Below, piece after piece: positions 22,871 through 32,829 of a DNA stretch of 64,000 nt; position 1 is the first letter of the stretch; each line of letters starts with the position of its first letter. A program made the translations under genes and the position numbers. A model generated the notes under the pieces. It saw only the letters and a list, made by a program, of their open reading frames with translations, was not told where the DNA came from and made no database searches. Origin of the DNA: Hydractinia symbiolongicarpus (taxonomy: Eukaryota; Cnidaria; Hydrozoa; Anthoathecata; Hydractiniidae); NCBI RefSeq assembly GCF_029227915.1, contig NC_079879.1:16742001-16806000 (forward strand), read 5' to 3'.

Positions 22871-25131
22871 TATGCAAAGCAGGACAAAAGTTTTTTAAAG
22901 GTGATTAAAGCACTATTTCCTGTAGCTAGCTAGCTGGCTAGCTTGATATATAGCTAGTAAAAGTAATTTTAGAAGAATTTAAAAATAGTATTTAGCTTCC
23001 TAGCTACATCAGTAAAGCTACAACGACAAGCCAGATCAGGAAAGCAAGACCAACAAAATGTAATCAGTTTTAGTCATGGCCGTATATACACAAAATGTTC
23101 TGTTCTTAATTAACTTTTTTTGTCGCAGTCAAATCTTTAGAGGTAATTGAAATCATAATGTACCTTAACATCAGATTAACTATCAAATTCAAAACAAGCT
23201 TATGGAGTTGTTAAAGCTCACTTTTGAGTATAATTATTTTATTTTAAATTTAAATATATATCTAGAGAAATAATAAAAAGTAGGCGCATTGAAATATATT
23301 TTCTTTCATCAAGTTATAATATTAACTTATTCACATTCATTTGTTTTTGTATGAAAGGATCCCTTTAAATGGATGCAGGCGTTTTCTAGCATAAACTTGA
23401 ATTTTTTAGAACAGTGAACTGACTTGAAACAACCTTAACCATAATAACCAAATTATTCTGCACTGCAGTTGCATGCAACTTTATTTTTGATCTTCTGCAG
23501 AGTTATTTAACAAATGGCAGTACTGAGTACAGTATATTCTTAGTTAATTAATTGATTAAAATCAAATAGGAGTAGCACCATCTTTATGGCTTAACTTTAA
23601 AATATGTACAGACGAAAATATAATTTAAAATAAAAACTACAAAGCACCCACTAATCCTATCCGGGTTGCATCTTTTATATGAGGCTCAGAGATTCACACT
23701 GTTCCATATCTGAGTTTTTGCATTGCATTTTTTCAAATTATAATTTATTTTTGTATTTCTAAAGTTGCTCCGTTTTTATAAATTAACCAATCAGCATTTT
23801 CTTTAACTTTGCGATATATCATCAACAAAGTTAAAAAACTTTGTTGATGATATAAAAATGGCGTGAATTGGTGATGCAGTCGAACATTGAATGAATGAAA
23901 GCATATTTATACAAACCAAGTGGACAGCCAAGATTTTTTTTGGTTTTAAGGTTTTAAGAACTTTTTAAGTTCAGTAAAGGGGGATGAGTCTCACATCAGA
24001 TGCCCTGTTTTTCCTTTATTTTTTTTGTTACCTACATAATAACGTATCCAGAGATTTTTTGGTCATACTGTTTGCTTAAATAATGTCACCATGAGGTACC
24101 ACCATGGTTGACGCCGAGAAAATTTTAAAATTTGTCTTTAGATCATATCTTGTAACTTACATCACCTCTCTTGACAAATATGGTTAAGTTTCTTTCTTGA
24201 TTTGACAAGGAGCAGGTAGACCATCGTCATACAACAATTTAAAAATATATATATATTTACCTTGTGCATTACCTTGTGCATTTATTTGTATCTTTTTAAT
24301 AAATTCTCACTTTAAATCAAAAAGAAAGACAATAATTACACAACTTGGTATTCAGTTCCTGGTAAAATTGTATTCTTGTTTCTTGTTTTAAATGTACTTT
24401 TTTTCAGATCAACTATTATCAAACAAAGGCACCAATAGCATTTTCGAAAAATCTTTAATGGGAGTAAAATTTTAAAGGATTTTAACGGTAAATCATTGAG
24501 TAATAATTCATTGAAATTGAACTTGTTCAGAGGTTATTATATTCAAACTGTCAAGTTCATACATAACAATCTGTATCCTAGAATTTCAAGAATTTTTCAG
24601 ATCAGTTATAAAAATATCCAGTTAGCTAAAGTTTTTAGAATATATATATATGTAAAAAAATTATTTCTTATTTTTATTTATTACGTTGTATTTTAGGTTA
24701 GTGACAATAATAATTGAGAATTAGGATACTTATGATTTGTTTACCCATTGTTTTCCTTTTTCAAAGGCTATACTTCAAATTTCAGAATCTTCCAGGCTAA
24801 TGACGAAAATCTTCAAGCCGCAGGGTTGTTTATTTATAATTTTTCCCCTAGGCAATAAGCTTTCCACAAGCAAGTCTCTATTCGATTCTGTTCTGCATTT
24901 CTGTTATCATACCCGTTATCAAGCAGTTAAATGAAACATCAAACATTTTCCATTTTAAATTTCGATCCCGTTCTAAATTCGTATTTTTTAAATCGTTATA
25001 GCAATTTCGGGGCGCATTAGTGGTACTATGGCGGCTAGCTATAGTTTAACCATTTCTTTACAACACTTGTTGGGAAGAAAATATGCAAATTTATTAGTAT
25101 TATAAGAAAATGAGTTTAAACTTACATCAGT
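22871..25131. other. AT-rich region without a recognised gene; one strong hairpin
   Basis: A perfect 18-bp inverted repeat with a 4-nt loop lies at 23815-23854 (arms TATATCATCAACAAAGTT). A short tandem ACCTTGTGCATT duplication is at about 24260-24285. Otherwise nothing supports a gene. Confidence 0.4.
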
Positions 25132-25236
25132 TCAGTTAGCTACAGTGACAACAAAAACGAAATATGCTATGAAAATGACCACGACGAACGACACGATCAC
25201 TATGTGGAATTGGGGATCACCATCTTCTACCGCCAT
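25132..25236 (-). CDS. Candidate 34-residue single-pass membrane microprotein
   Basis: A complete short frame starts at ATG 25236: an acidic N-terminus (MAVEDGDPQF) followed by one strongly hydrophobic segment of about 21 residues (IVIVSFVVVIFIAYFVFVVT) and a stop at 25132. Eight bases after the stop comes a good splice donor (GAT|GTAAGT), so it could be the first exon of a transcript whose 3' UTR is spliced. The length alone could arise by chance. The support is the composition (an ordered acidic tail and membrane segment) and the donor. Not recognised as a known family. Confidence 0.3.
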   Translation of the reverse strand: MAVEDGDPQFHIVIVSFVVVIFIAYFVFVVTVAN

Positions 25237-25482
25237 TACTAAATTTATTGGTATCCCTTAGATACCAATACCATACTTAAATACCAGATCCTTTAACGGT
25301 CAAAATGTCCCCTTTCCTCATACCTTGTCACCCCAGGGGCATATGCATTTTTTGTCTTGGATGATATGTAACCTCTCCTTCGTAATAATGAAATCTGCTT
25401 TGCTTTGCCTTAGAGGTTCCAGATCCTTGAATGCCAAGTTGCACACAGAGGTGGTTAATGATTTTGTTCTTTTCACATCTTC

Positions 25483-25749
25483 CTAACAATAAATTAGAAC
25501 AGAAAAAAACAAAGCTAAAGATTTAAACTTAGCAAAGCCTTCAAATACGGTTTTACTGGCGGTATAATTATAAAAATAAGGATCTAATAACAAGTAATCT
25601 TTTACAAATTCGTAAAAATAGATTCCGTTCGGAGTTAACAATGGCCAGAAATATGATGATTGCCACATAGGGACTAATAGAACGCCTCGACCGTTACAAA
25701 GTTTTAGATGATTTAGAACATCGCCCACTAACGAAATAGGGGGGCACAA
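25483..25749 (-). pseudogene. DIRS-type post-RNase H segment
   Basis: Continues the element after the RNase H stop. It encodes CPPISLVGDVLNHLKLCNGR, GVLLVPMWQSSYFWPLL and FVKDYLLLDPYFYN, the W/F-P-P...V..V..H....G.L.VP.WPSS.FWPL pattern found after RNase H in DIRS-class proteins. The frame continues weakly past a stop at 25485 towards 25320 (VKRTKSLTTSVCNLAFKDLE). In intact relatives this leads into the recombinase region, which is missing here. Confidence 0.5.
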
Positions 25750-26562
25750 CTAATTAAAATCACCGAACCAATTGTAAGTGAACGCGTTAACACCACGCGA
25801 ATTCGGACAAAAATATTTTGAGTTAAAGTTGTTAATTTTCTTATTTATGTCATCGGCGAAACGATCGACTGTAAAAATGCCAAACTTCTGTTGAATGTAA
25901 TTAAATGATTCGTAATCTATCCCCCAGTTGTCGGAATCAATTATTTTTGATAAAAAATCTGATTTGTTTTTTGCCTCCCTCGGGATCCATGACGATTGTA
26001 ATTTGATATTATAAATCATTGAAGCATCAAAAATTTCTAAAGCGAGTTTTTGTAAATGCGGTCTCCTGCTGCCTACTTCTATAATTCGAGTGACATTAAC
26101 ATTATCGGAAAACCATTGAACTGATTCATTTTTTACACGTGGGCCTACCGCTTGCAGAATAAGTTTAACAGCTAAAAGTTCCCGGTAAGTAAAACTTGTA
26201 CGTCTTTCTTCCGCAGTAAAATTTCCCCTGGCGATAATATCTCCCAACCGTTGCCCAACATAACCCCCATAACCACTGTCACCGGCGTCGGAGTAAATAA
26301 CCTTGGTTGTTAAGGTGTTCTTTTTTATTTGATAACCGTTTGTGTTGAAGAGGTTTCTGTACCAAAAAAGAAGATCTGACTTTAAAAATTCATCTAACGT
26401 TTCTAATTTTTGCCAAGTTATACGAGATTCTATAAAGCGGTACATGTGCCTTGTAAAAAGTCTTGTTAAAGGGCCAATAGCTAAAGTCATTGAGATAATT
26501 CGTCCGGCAATTTTTGAGATAAATTTTGCGCTTACACGATCGCTGTTTAATGCTAATTTCAC
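25750..26562 (-). CDS. DIRS-type RNase H domain
   Basis: A 270-residue frame. After a linker typical of the connection domain (AGRIISMTLAIGPLTRLFTR) comes an RNase H fold: YSDAGDSGYGGYVG (first Asp), SFTYRELLAVKLIL (Glu), WFSDNVNVTRIIEVGS (second Asp) and a C-terminal SSWIPREAKNKSDFLSK with the H/R-x-x-x-N-x-x-x-D arrangement. The last part (FGIFTVDRFADDINKKINNF, then YFCPNSRGVNAFTYNW) matches the D-x-F-A...N...F.S.......DAF..W pattern of DIRS elements. It removes RNA from RNA-DNA hybrids during reverse transcription. It is separated from the RT frame by a frame change at 26565-26580. Confidence 0.72.
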   Translation of the reverse strand: MKLALNSDRVSAKFISKIAGRIISMTLAIGPLTRLFTRHMYRFIESRITWQKLETLDEFLKSDLLFWYRNLFNTNGYQIKKNTLTTKVIYSDAGDSGYGGYVGQRLGDIIARGNFTAEERRTSFTYRELLAVKLILQAVGPRVKNESVQWFSDNVNVTRIIEVGSRRPHLQKLALEIFDASMIYNIKLQSSWIPREAKNKSDFLSKIIDSDNWGIDYESFNYIQQKFGIFTVDRFADDINKKINNFNSKYFCPNSRGVNAFTYNWFGDFN

Positions 26563-26579
26563 AAGTGAGAAAAGTTTAC

Positions 26580-27242
26580 TTAGTTTTTCAAATGTAAGGT
26601 AAAATTTGCGGGTATCGATGTTAAAGCCGAGCCATTTTCCAGTTTACGAGGCTCAAACTTTGATTTTTCTAGATTAATGGTGAGTCCTGCTCTTGCTAAA
26701 TCGTTTTGAATAATCGCAGAATGCTTTTTTGTTGTCTCTAATAATTTTGAACCAAAAATACCATCATCTAAATACATAGTACATCTTATACCGTCTTTTC
26801 GCCATTTTGTTAACAAAGGTCTTGTCAGCTTTGTAAACGCGTAACAAGTGCTAGCCAGACCGAATGGTAAAACGAGAAATAGATAATATTTGACCGTGTT
26901 ATCTGGAAAAGTCCAGGAAAATCCTAAATACTTTCGATCATGCTCATGAATGGGAATGTGATGGTAGCCATGTTTTAAATCAAACGTTGAGAAGTAATAA
27001 TCTGTTTCAAGATGCTGTGATACGATTTTTAAATCTTCGTATTTAAATTTTGGAAAAGTTAAGTAATCGTTCACATGTCTTAAATCTAAAACCAATCGTA
27101 ATTTATTTCCTTCTGCTACTGTAAGCGGATTGCAACAATATGGAACGTTTAGGCGATAGCCATGCTTTATCATACTTAAAACGAAAGGTGACGTATCAAG
27201 CTCATCCTGCCAGAATCTTAAATTTTGTTGAAGTTTTCCCAC
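26580..27242 (-). CDS. DIRS-type reverse transcriptase domain
   Basis: A 220-residue frame with the RT motifs in order: PYCCNPLTVAEGNKLRLVLD then LRHVN, STFDLKHGYHHIPIHEHD (motif A Asp), LPFGLASTCYAFTKLTRPLL (motif B), YLDDGIFG (catalytic YLDD) and AGLTINLEKSKFEP. The motif block is complete, so the polymerase core looks intact, although the frame ends abruptly at 26580 and RNase H starts in a different frame. It probably acts as one polyprotein with the RNase H in the ancestral element. Confidence 0.75.
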   Translation of the reverse strand: MGKLQQNLRFWQDELDTSPFVLSMIKHGYRLNVPYCCNPLTVAEGNKLRLVLDLRHVNDYLTFPKFKYEDLKIVSQHLETDYYFSTFDLKHGYHHIPIHEHDRKYLGFSWTFPDNTVKYYLFLVLPFGLASTCYAFTKLTRPLLTKWRKDGIRCTMYLDDGIFGSKLLETTKKHSAIIQNDLARAGLTINLEKSKFEPRKLENGSALTSIPANFTLHLKN

Positions 27243-27325
27243 TACAGAATGTTCTAAAACAAGTAAAAACGCAAAGAATTACATTAAATTAAAAACGTGT
27301 TAAACTCAAAAAGTAGATTCGAAAA

Positions 27326-28090
27326 CTAAAATTGTTTGTCTCTTTTCAATTCGTTATGAGTGACTTGTGGTACCATCGTATTGTTGCTTCGTGAAAAAGG
27401 ACAACGTGCGGAATAATGACCCAGTCTACCACAGCCCCAGCATACAATGTTTTCGCTTAGGCGAGGACTTTCTCTTGTTCCAGAATACCTTGGGCCAAAA
27501 TGCGTTTGAAATTGGGATGCTGGTCTACTACGATCAAAGTTCATTCGTTGGGGAAAAGTGCGTTGCTTTAATTTTCTACGCTTTTCGCTTTTAGCATTGG
27601 CTGAACGGATTGCTCGATTTATAAGTTTTTCGTCTTCTGAATCAGACGCTAAGTCGTCACTTAAATATTCATTAACCGTTGCCCAATCTTCTCTGTCTGC
27701 CAACTTAATGAGTTTAATACGTTTCTCAACCAAGGTCTTACCTTCAGACAACAATTTTTGCGCTTTTTCGATGTCCTTATCCGCCAAACTGTCCGCTGCC
27801 TTGTCGAATTTGTCCATAACGTTTTCGCAAAAGTTAAATTGGTGTTGATTTCCTTTGCCTTTTAGATTGACGCTGGCCAATTTCTTTTGAGATTCCAACG
27901 CTTTATCAATCTTTGACTGTTGGCTGTCTAAAAAACGTGAAGCAATTGTTTCAGCAACAGAGGTAGCAGCTGCCAATGTTTGCTCTTGGTGACGTTGAAG
28001 TGTATCTTCCACCAGCTGTTGGATACGTGTATCGAGTTCTTCAGGATTCGACATGCCATTTATAGTTTGCGATGCTTTCCACGCGACCAA
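27326..28090 (-). CDS. DIRS-type gag-like protein with CCHC knuckle
   Basis: 254 residues. The likely start is the internal Met of MSNPEELDTRIQ. A helical, coiled-coil-prone central region follows (KLLSEGKTLVEKRIKLIKLA), then an acidic DDLASDSEDEK patch, a basic stretch (SEKRRKLKQR) and a C-terminal zinc knuckle CWGCGRLGHYSARC. In this class it would bind element RNA and form particles. The frame is fully open, ending 80 bp before the RT frame, with the order gag-RT-RNase H. Confidence 0.66.
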   Translation of the reverse strand: MVAWKASQTINGMSNPEELDTRIQQLVEDTLQRHQEQTLAAATSVAETIASRFLDSQQSKIDKALESQKKLASVNLKGKGNQHQFNFCENVMDKFDKAADSLADKDIEKAQKLLSEGKTLVEKRIKLIKLADREDWATVNEYLSDDLASDSEDEKLINRAIRSANAKSEKRRKLKQRTFPQRMNFDRSRPASQFQTHFGPRYSGTRESPRLSENIVCWGCGRLGHYSARCPFSRSNNTMVPQVTHNELKRDKQF

Positions 28091-28344
28091 AGACCGAGGC
28101 TTGGCCGAGGATACAACACGTGCATTTATACTATTCTCATGCGCATGCGCATAACCCGAAAAATCAGGTTACATTGTAGTGCAGAATCCGAAAAGAAACT
28201 TCGTTCCCGACTTATCGCAGAACGTCGGAAACAGCGCATCTTGCCTGTGTAGATGCCAGAATATAAAGATTTTATTTTATTTATTCACCAATGCGCGCTT
28301 CTCTTCTATTCAGTCAAACACTCGTGTGTGGCTCATAGCCTTTG

Positions 28345-28460
28345 ACAACCTCGTTCCCAGGGCAATTTTTCGCTTTTTTGATATCTGAGACGGTGCGAAG
28401 AAATGACCCTGGGCCAGGCTGGTTAAAATCAGCTAGCACGATTCGTGCTGATTTTTAATT
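28345..28460. repeat. Short MITE of the CCTCGTTCCCAGGG family
   Basis: AACCTCGTTCCCAGGGCAAT (28349) faces GACCCTGGGCCAGGCTGGTT (28404), inverted ends like those of the hairpin element at 56804-56888. The AATGACCCTGGGCCAGGCTGG end also recurs at about 54880-54900. An imperfect hairpin AAAATCAGC...GCTGATTTT follows at 28427-28456. Confidence 0.4.
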
Positions 28461-28548
28461 TATGCAAAATTTGGTCATTTTGTTAAGAATTGCATGCGGA
28501 CCGCCGAGAACACCGTATTGCTATAATTTATGCACAACAATCTTGGAT

Positions 28549-29301
28549 CTGTTCTGCCCGGATAATGAACATTGGCCTGATTAAGTACGGCAGCTTGCAC
28601 CGGTTAAGAACAGGGCAGAAAATACATAATCAGGGCAACATAATCAGGACAGGCCGGCTTATTACTCAAAAAATATTATTTGGCACTTATAAAAGGGACA
28701 TATAATCAGGGCAGGCCAGTTTATATACGACAGTGTAATATTATTTCTCATTTATTATAGAACGAACATAATCGAGGAAGGCCGGCTTATGTAACAAATA
28801 TAATCGGGGCCGACCGCTTTTATATCATTCGTCATCACTTCTGACAAGCGAATAGCCCTGGTAGCAAAGTTGTTGTTGCTCTCAAATGAAACGAAATTTC
28901 GTGGCAAATACTAAATTTTGGGATTCGCAAGTTTAATAACTTTTCACCAAACTTAATTCCCTCAAAAAGAATAATTTAGGTTCCGTGAAATTTTGTTACT
29001 TCAAAGTATATTATGCTGAAATGTATTTACTACAAGATTAGTTTTAAACTAAGAATTACGTCGAGACTTTTTTCTTCCACCATCTCTAGTTTTTAGGGGT
29101 GTTCTATCTTCCAGAGAATGTTTAATTCACAAAAGTTCGAAGAAAATGCCAATCACAGCCTGCCTGGCCAGCCATTATATCAGCGTTCATAATCCGGTCA
29201 CCACTACATAACCAGTGCAAAAAAAACATAATCGGATCATGTGTACATAATCCGGCTGTCCCGGTTGTAAACAGGCCGTTTTCGCAATCTGGGCAGAACA
29301 G
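28549..29301. mobile_element. Non-autonomous DNA element, 750 bp, with internal repeats
   Basis: Ends CTGTTCTGCCCGGAT (28549-28563) and ATCTGGGCAGAACAG (29287-29301) are inverted copies with one mismatch. The interior repeats ACATAATC(A/G)GG(G/A)(C/A)..GGCC(G/A)G(C/T)TTAT several times (28632, 28640, 28701, 28750, 28800, 29215, 29245). There is no coding capacity. A target duplication is not evident. Confidence 0.55.
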
Positions 29302-29444
29302 TTACATTTCTTATATTTCTCCTATAACGTTAAGTGACTTTATTATTATTATTCCGAATATTTATCCACTTCAGTGTCGGAAACACTGTTATCAATGTGG
29401 GTCCTGTGTTCGGAATGTATACAATAAGTATACACCGGAAATAC

Positions 29445-29700
29445 CTAAACAATTTCCCTCACATGGCATGGGTTGACCCATGCCATGTGATTACAATAGT
29501 TCGGGAGGTCGGATGTTATCGTTGTCTTGTACACGACATTGGAAGCAAGACAGTTTTGGTTCATTGGGCATAGATCTTTCCTCATGCAGTTGCAAGTTCG
29601 TTGATTGGTGGGCGGTGTTTGGGGGCTTGATGATACCAAATTTCCATCTACCCTGAAAACAATCCGCTCAATAAAAGAACAGAAATTGTGTCGAAATGCA
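29445..29700 (-). pseudogene. Penelope-like endonuclease-region fragment interrupted by a palindrome
   Basis: On minus, TPPTNQRTCNCMRKDLCPMN, QNCLASNVVYKTTITS match the cysteine-rich start of the GIY-YIG region in another Penelope-like lineage (CNCR...CPL.G.CL..N.VY.A.V). The expected YIG motif does not follow. Instead there is a 30-bp perfect palindrome at 29460-29489 (arms CACATGGCATGGGT). Confidence 0.45.
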
Positions 29701-30022
29701 GACACATGAACAAATTTTATCTGGCTACGTACGACTAACGCGACTGACGTCATTTTTACATCTTTTTTACGTCCATTTTTGATACCATTGTATTGTAATT
29801 TTTTATACCACTGTATTGCAACTTTTACGGTTAGGTTTTATTACTACTAAAGATTGTCGTCCGTGTGTCGGCGTGAAAGTATAAGTTTAGAAAAAAAAGA
29901 TTTTCTTTACTTGTGAATTTTAGTTTATAAATTTTGAATTTCAAAATAAAAAAGGTTAAAAAAAATGAATTGGGGAGCAACTTTACAATACCACCTACTA
30001 AATAAACGTTAGAATCGTTTCA

Positions 30023-31064
30023 ACCAACGACCAACGACCAACTACCAACTACGAAATGATTATAAAAAAAAAATATAATTGCATGACCAACGACCAACTA
30101 CCAACTACGAAATGATTATAAAAAAAAATATAATTGCATGACCGACGACCAACTACCAACTAAGAAATGATTATAAAAAAAAATATAATTGCATGACCGA
30201 CGACCAACTACCAACTAAGAAATGATTATAAAAAAAAATATAATTGCATGACCGACGACCAACTACCAACTAAGAAATGATTATATAAAAAAAATATAAT
30301 TGCATGACCGACGACCAACTACCAACTAAGAAATGATTATAAAAAAAAATATAATTGCATGACCGACGACCAACTACCAACTAAGAAATGATTATATAAA
30401 AAAAATATAATTGCATGACCGACGACCAACTACCAACTAAGAAATGATTATAAAAAAAATATAATTGCATGACCGACGACCAACTACCAACTAAGAAATG
30501 ATTATAAAAAAAAATATAATTGCATGACCGACGACCAACGACCAACTACGAAATGATTATAAAAAAAAATATAATTGCATGAACGACGACCAACGACCAA
30601 CTAAGAAATGATTATAAAAAAAAATGTAATTGCATGACCGACGACCAACTACCAACTAAGAAATGATTATATAAAAAAAATATAATTGCATGACCGACGA
30701 CCAACTACCAACTAAGAAATGATTATAAAAAAAAATATAATTGCATGACCGACGACCAACGACCAACTACGAAATGATTATAAAAAAAAATATAATTGCA
30801 TGAACGACGACCAACGACCAACTAAGAAATGATTATAAAAAAAAATATAATTGCATGACCGACGACCAACTACCAACTAAGAAATGATTATATAAAAAAA
30901 ATATAATTGCATGACCGACGACCAACTACCAACTAAGAAATGATTATAAAAAAAAATATAATTGCATGACCAACGACCAACTACCAACTACGAAATGATT
31001 ATAAAAAAAAATATAATTGCATGACCGACGACCAACTACCAACTACGAAATGATTATAAAAAAA
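30023..31064. repeat. Satellite array, ~57-bp unit, about 19 copies
   Basis: The unit is built on GACCGACGACCAACTACCAA, CTAAGAAATGATTAT, an A-run and ATATAATTGCAT. Variants differ in the A-run (with or without an internal T), ACTACG/ACTAAG, and CCAACGACC expansions. Some neighbouring groups of units repeat as higher-order blocks; 30529-30690 closely resembles 30747-30900. It ends directly at an interstitial telomeric tract. Confidence 0.85.
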
Positions 31065-31092
31065 CCCTAAATCTAACCCTAACCCTAACCCT
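31065..31092 (-). repeat. Interstitial telomeric repeat tract (TTAGGG)n
   Basis: CCCTAAATCTAACCCTAACC then CTAACCCT: about four and a half CCCTAA units, with one variant, abutting the last satellite unit. TTAGGG is the telomere repeat of cnidarians and most animals. Confidence 0.75.
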
Positions 31093-31285
31093 TTACCATA
31101 TCTTATAAGAAGGTAAAATTTATCAAAATAAAGAAAACAAAAATACAATTTATATATGTAATATATTTAATGTTATTGAAACACAATATTACCGTTACTC
31201 GTGTGTTGTCTTTATAAAAACGAAAAAGTTCCTAAATTGCGCTTGAGTAACTGTTGGTTCAACTTGTCAGTAACGGTAAGACTTC

Positions 31286-31520
31286 GTTCTCACCTGGCAC
31301 TAAGGAGCACTAAAGAGCGATAGAAATTGAGCACTAAAGAGCACTGAAAATGACCTTCTGTTTTAAAGTGATTCATGCTGTAAGAGAAAAAACACTTAAT
31401 ATAAGAACTCTTTTGAGCATTGAACGTACTCTATTTTGTCATTTGGAAAACATGTTCTGTACAAACTACTTCTGCACGAATGTCGGCAACTTTGATCTCT
31501 TTAGTGCAAGGTTGAGAACC
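31286..31520. mobile_element. Short MITE with GTTCTCA... inverted ends
   Basis: Left GTTCTCACCTGGCACTAAGG (31286) and right CTTTAGTGCAAGGTTGAGAA (to about 31520) are imperfect inverted copies. The left sub-terminal part contains repeated GAGCACTAAAGAG. No coding capacity. It lies immediately 3' of the Merlin-type transposase gene. Confidence 0.45.
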
Positions 31521-31550
31521 ACGCTTAAAGGATATTAAGATATGCAGCTA

Positions 31551-32760
31551 TCAATAAATTGTGGAAACTGACTTTAAGAATTCTAAAAATCGATCACTAT
31601 CCTTATTTGCATAACGCCACATAAATTCACCTAAATGTGAATCAAAAAGACGTTTATTCGTACCAAATGATGGTAATTGTGCTTTTGCTTGCCTCCAGAG
31701 TCCTTCTATTTTATTAGTATTGTCACCTTCAGAATTAACGAACTGTATTGAATGATTAACTTTAAGATGTTGGTAATCTAATTCGCTTAGAACATCGTAT
31801 GCTTTCCAGCAATCAGATATTATAATCGACCCTGGTGAAAGGTACTGTTTAATTATTGGCAACAATGTTTGCCTGTCACGTTTCTCTACAGCTACCATGA
31901 AATTTCGCCTTGAGTGTTCTTCAATCCCTCCAAATACCCATTGTCCATCAACACGGTGGCCTGAAATCAAAATTAATTCAATATTTTTAATTAACTAATA
32001 AAATAAATTTTTGGTAAAAGGAATGTATTAATAATATATATCAATAAAACCCGTCGGTAAAACATAAAAGTGCTTTAAAATAAATTTTGTGCAAGCCAAT
32101 ATTTTGTTTACAAAATAGGGAAGGAATGCACGAACGTACCTCTGTGGTATTTTCTTTTCCAAATTTGGATTCGTCAATTTGAACCCTAACACCAGGACCT
32201 CCAATGGGTGATGATTTTTTCATCATAATTTCATCACAGATTTCTCGACAGAAATTGGCCCAATCAACTGCTGTTTTGGACGATATAGACATCTGATGCA
32301 TAATTTCTTTCAGTTGTATTCCTTACAAAAAAAAGTAATAGTAATAAGAATTTTTTTATTAAGTGTTTATTACCATAAATTTATAGGATGATTTTTATTG
32401 CAAAATAGAAGGACGTACACACTTCGTACCCGTAGCCAACAAAACAATTAGCAGTCATGTTTGTTGAAAATTATTATGCATTATATATTTCTACATGTGG
32501 TCCATCAATACGTTAATTCAATAATCTCTTCCAAAGTCATATTGCTTCTTGCAAACCACGAACCGTGTCTTATTTATACATCTTTCGTATGGTTAACTTT
32601 TTGGCATCTCCACTTAAAGCCATCAGATGAATACGAAGGGGAAGACTTGAAGTACATTTCACATTTACAAATTGGGCAAGCCACACTTGATTTTAGTAAT
32701 TTATTTTTTATACACCAATTAATTGTTGATTGTTTATCAGGTATAATGTTGTTAAGCAAG
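31551..32760 (-). pseudogene. Merlin-type (IS1016/ISXO2-like) DDE transposase with introns
   Basis: Exon 1 (about 32760-32460) encodes a zinc ribbon (CPICKCEMYF...FKWRCQ) and a helical region, with in-frame TAA and TGA stops near 32575 and 32495. Exon 2 (about 32327-32144) encodes the KEIMHQMSISSKTAVDWANF helix and QIDESKFGK, the first catalytic Asp. Exon 3 (31962-31551) encodes GHRVDGQWVFGGIEEHSRRN, IISDCWKAYD (second Asp) and NKIEGLWRQAK (Glu), ending at a stop. The intron between exons 2 and 3 has a GAG|GTACGT donor and TTGATTTCAG acceptor, and the join restores frame. The DDE triad is complete; the exon 1 stops make this copy a pseudogene. Terminal repeats were not found. Confidence 0.74.
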
Positions 32761-32829
32761 CACCTGAAATTAATGTGGTTAACATTGTTCAGTTTTCGAT
32801 TATAACTGCTAAGAGATACATACAGATAC

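Larger units (their letters stand above)
25300..28100 (-). mobile_element. DIRS-type (tyrosine-recombinase class) retrotransposon, incomplete
   Basis: On minus, a gag-like protein with a zinc knuckle (28090-27326), an RT (27242-26580), an RNase H (26562-25750) and a downstream segment (25749-about 25320) follow one another closely, as in DIRS/Ngaro-like elements. RT is directly joined to RNase H without protease or integrase. The expected tyrosine recombinase is not seen, and the sequence stops being recognisable near 25300. The split/inverted terminal repeats of this class were not found. A Ty3-type element is less likely given the missing protease and integrase and the RT motif style. Confidence 0.6.

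Noticed and set aside
25483-28090. Reading the element as a Ty3-type LTR retrotransposon
   Set aside because: No protease or integrase, no LTRs seen, and the RNase H tail matches DIRS-class proteins better.
30023-31064. Possible CRISPR-like array
   Set aside because: Units are contiguous tandem repeats with no unique spacers, and the genome is eukaryotic; this is a satellite.
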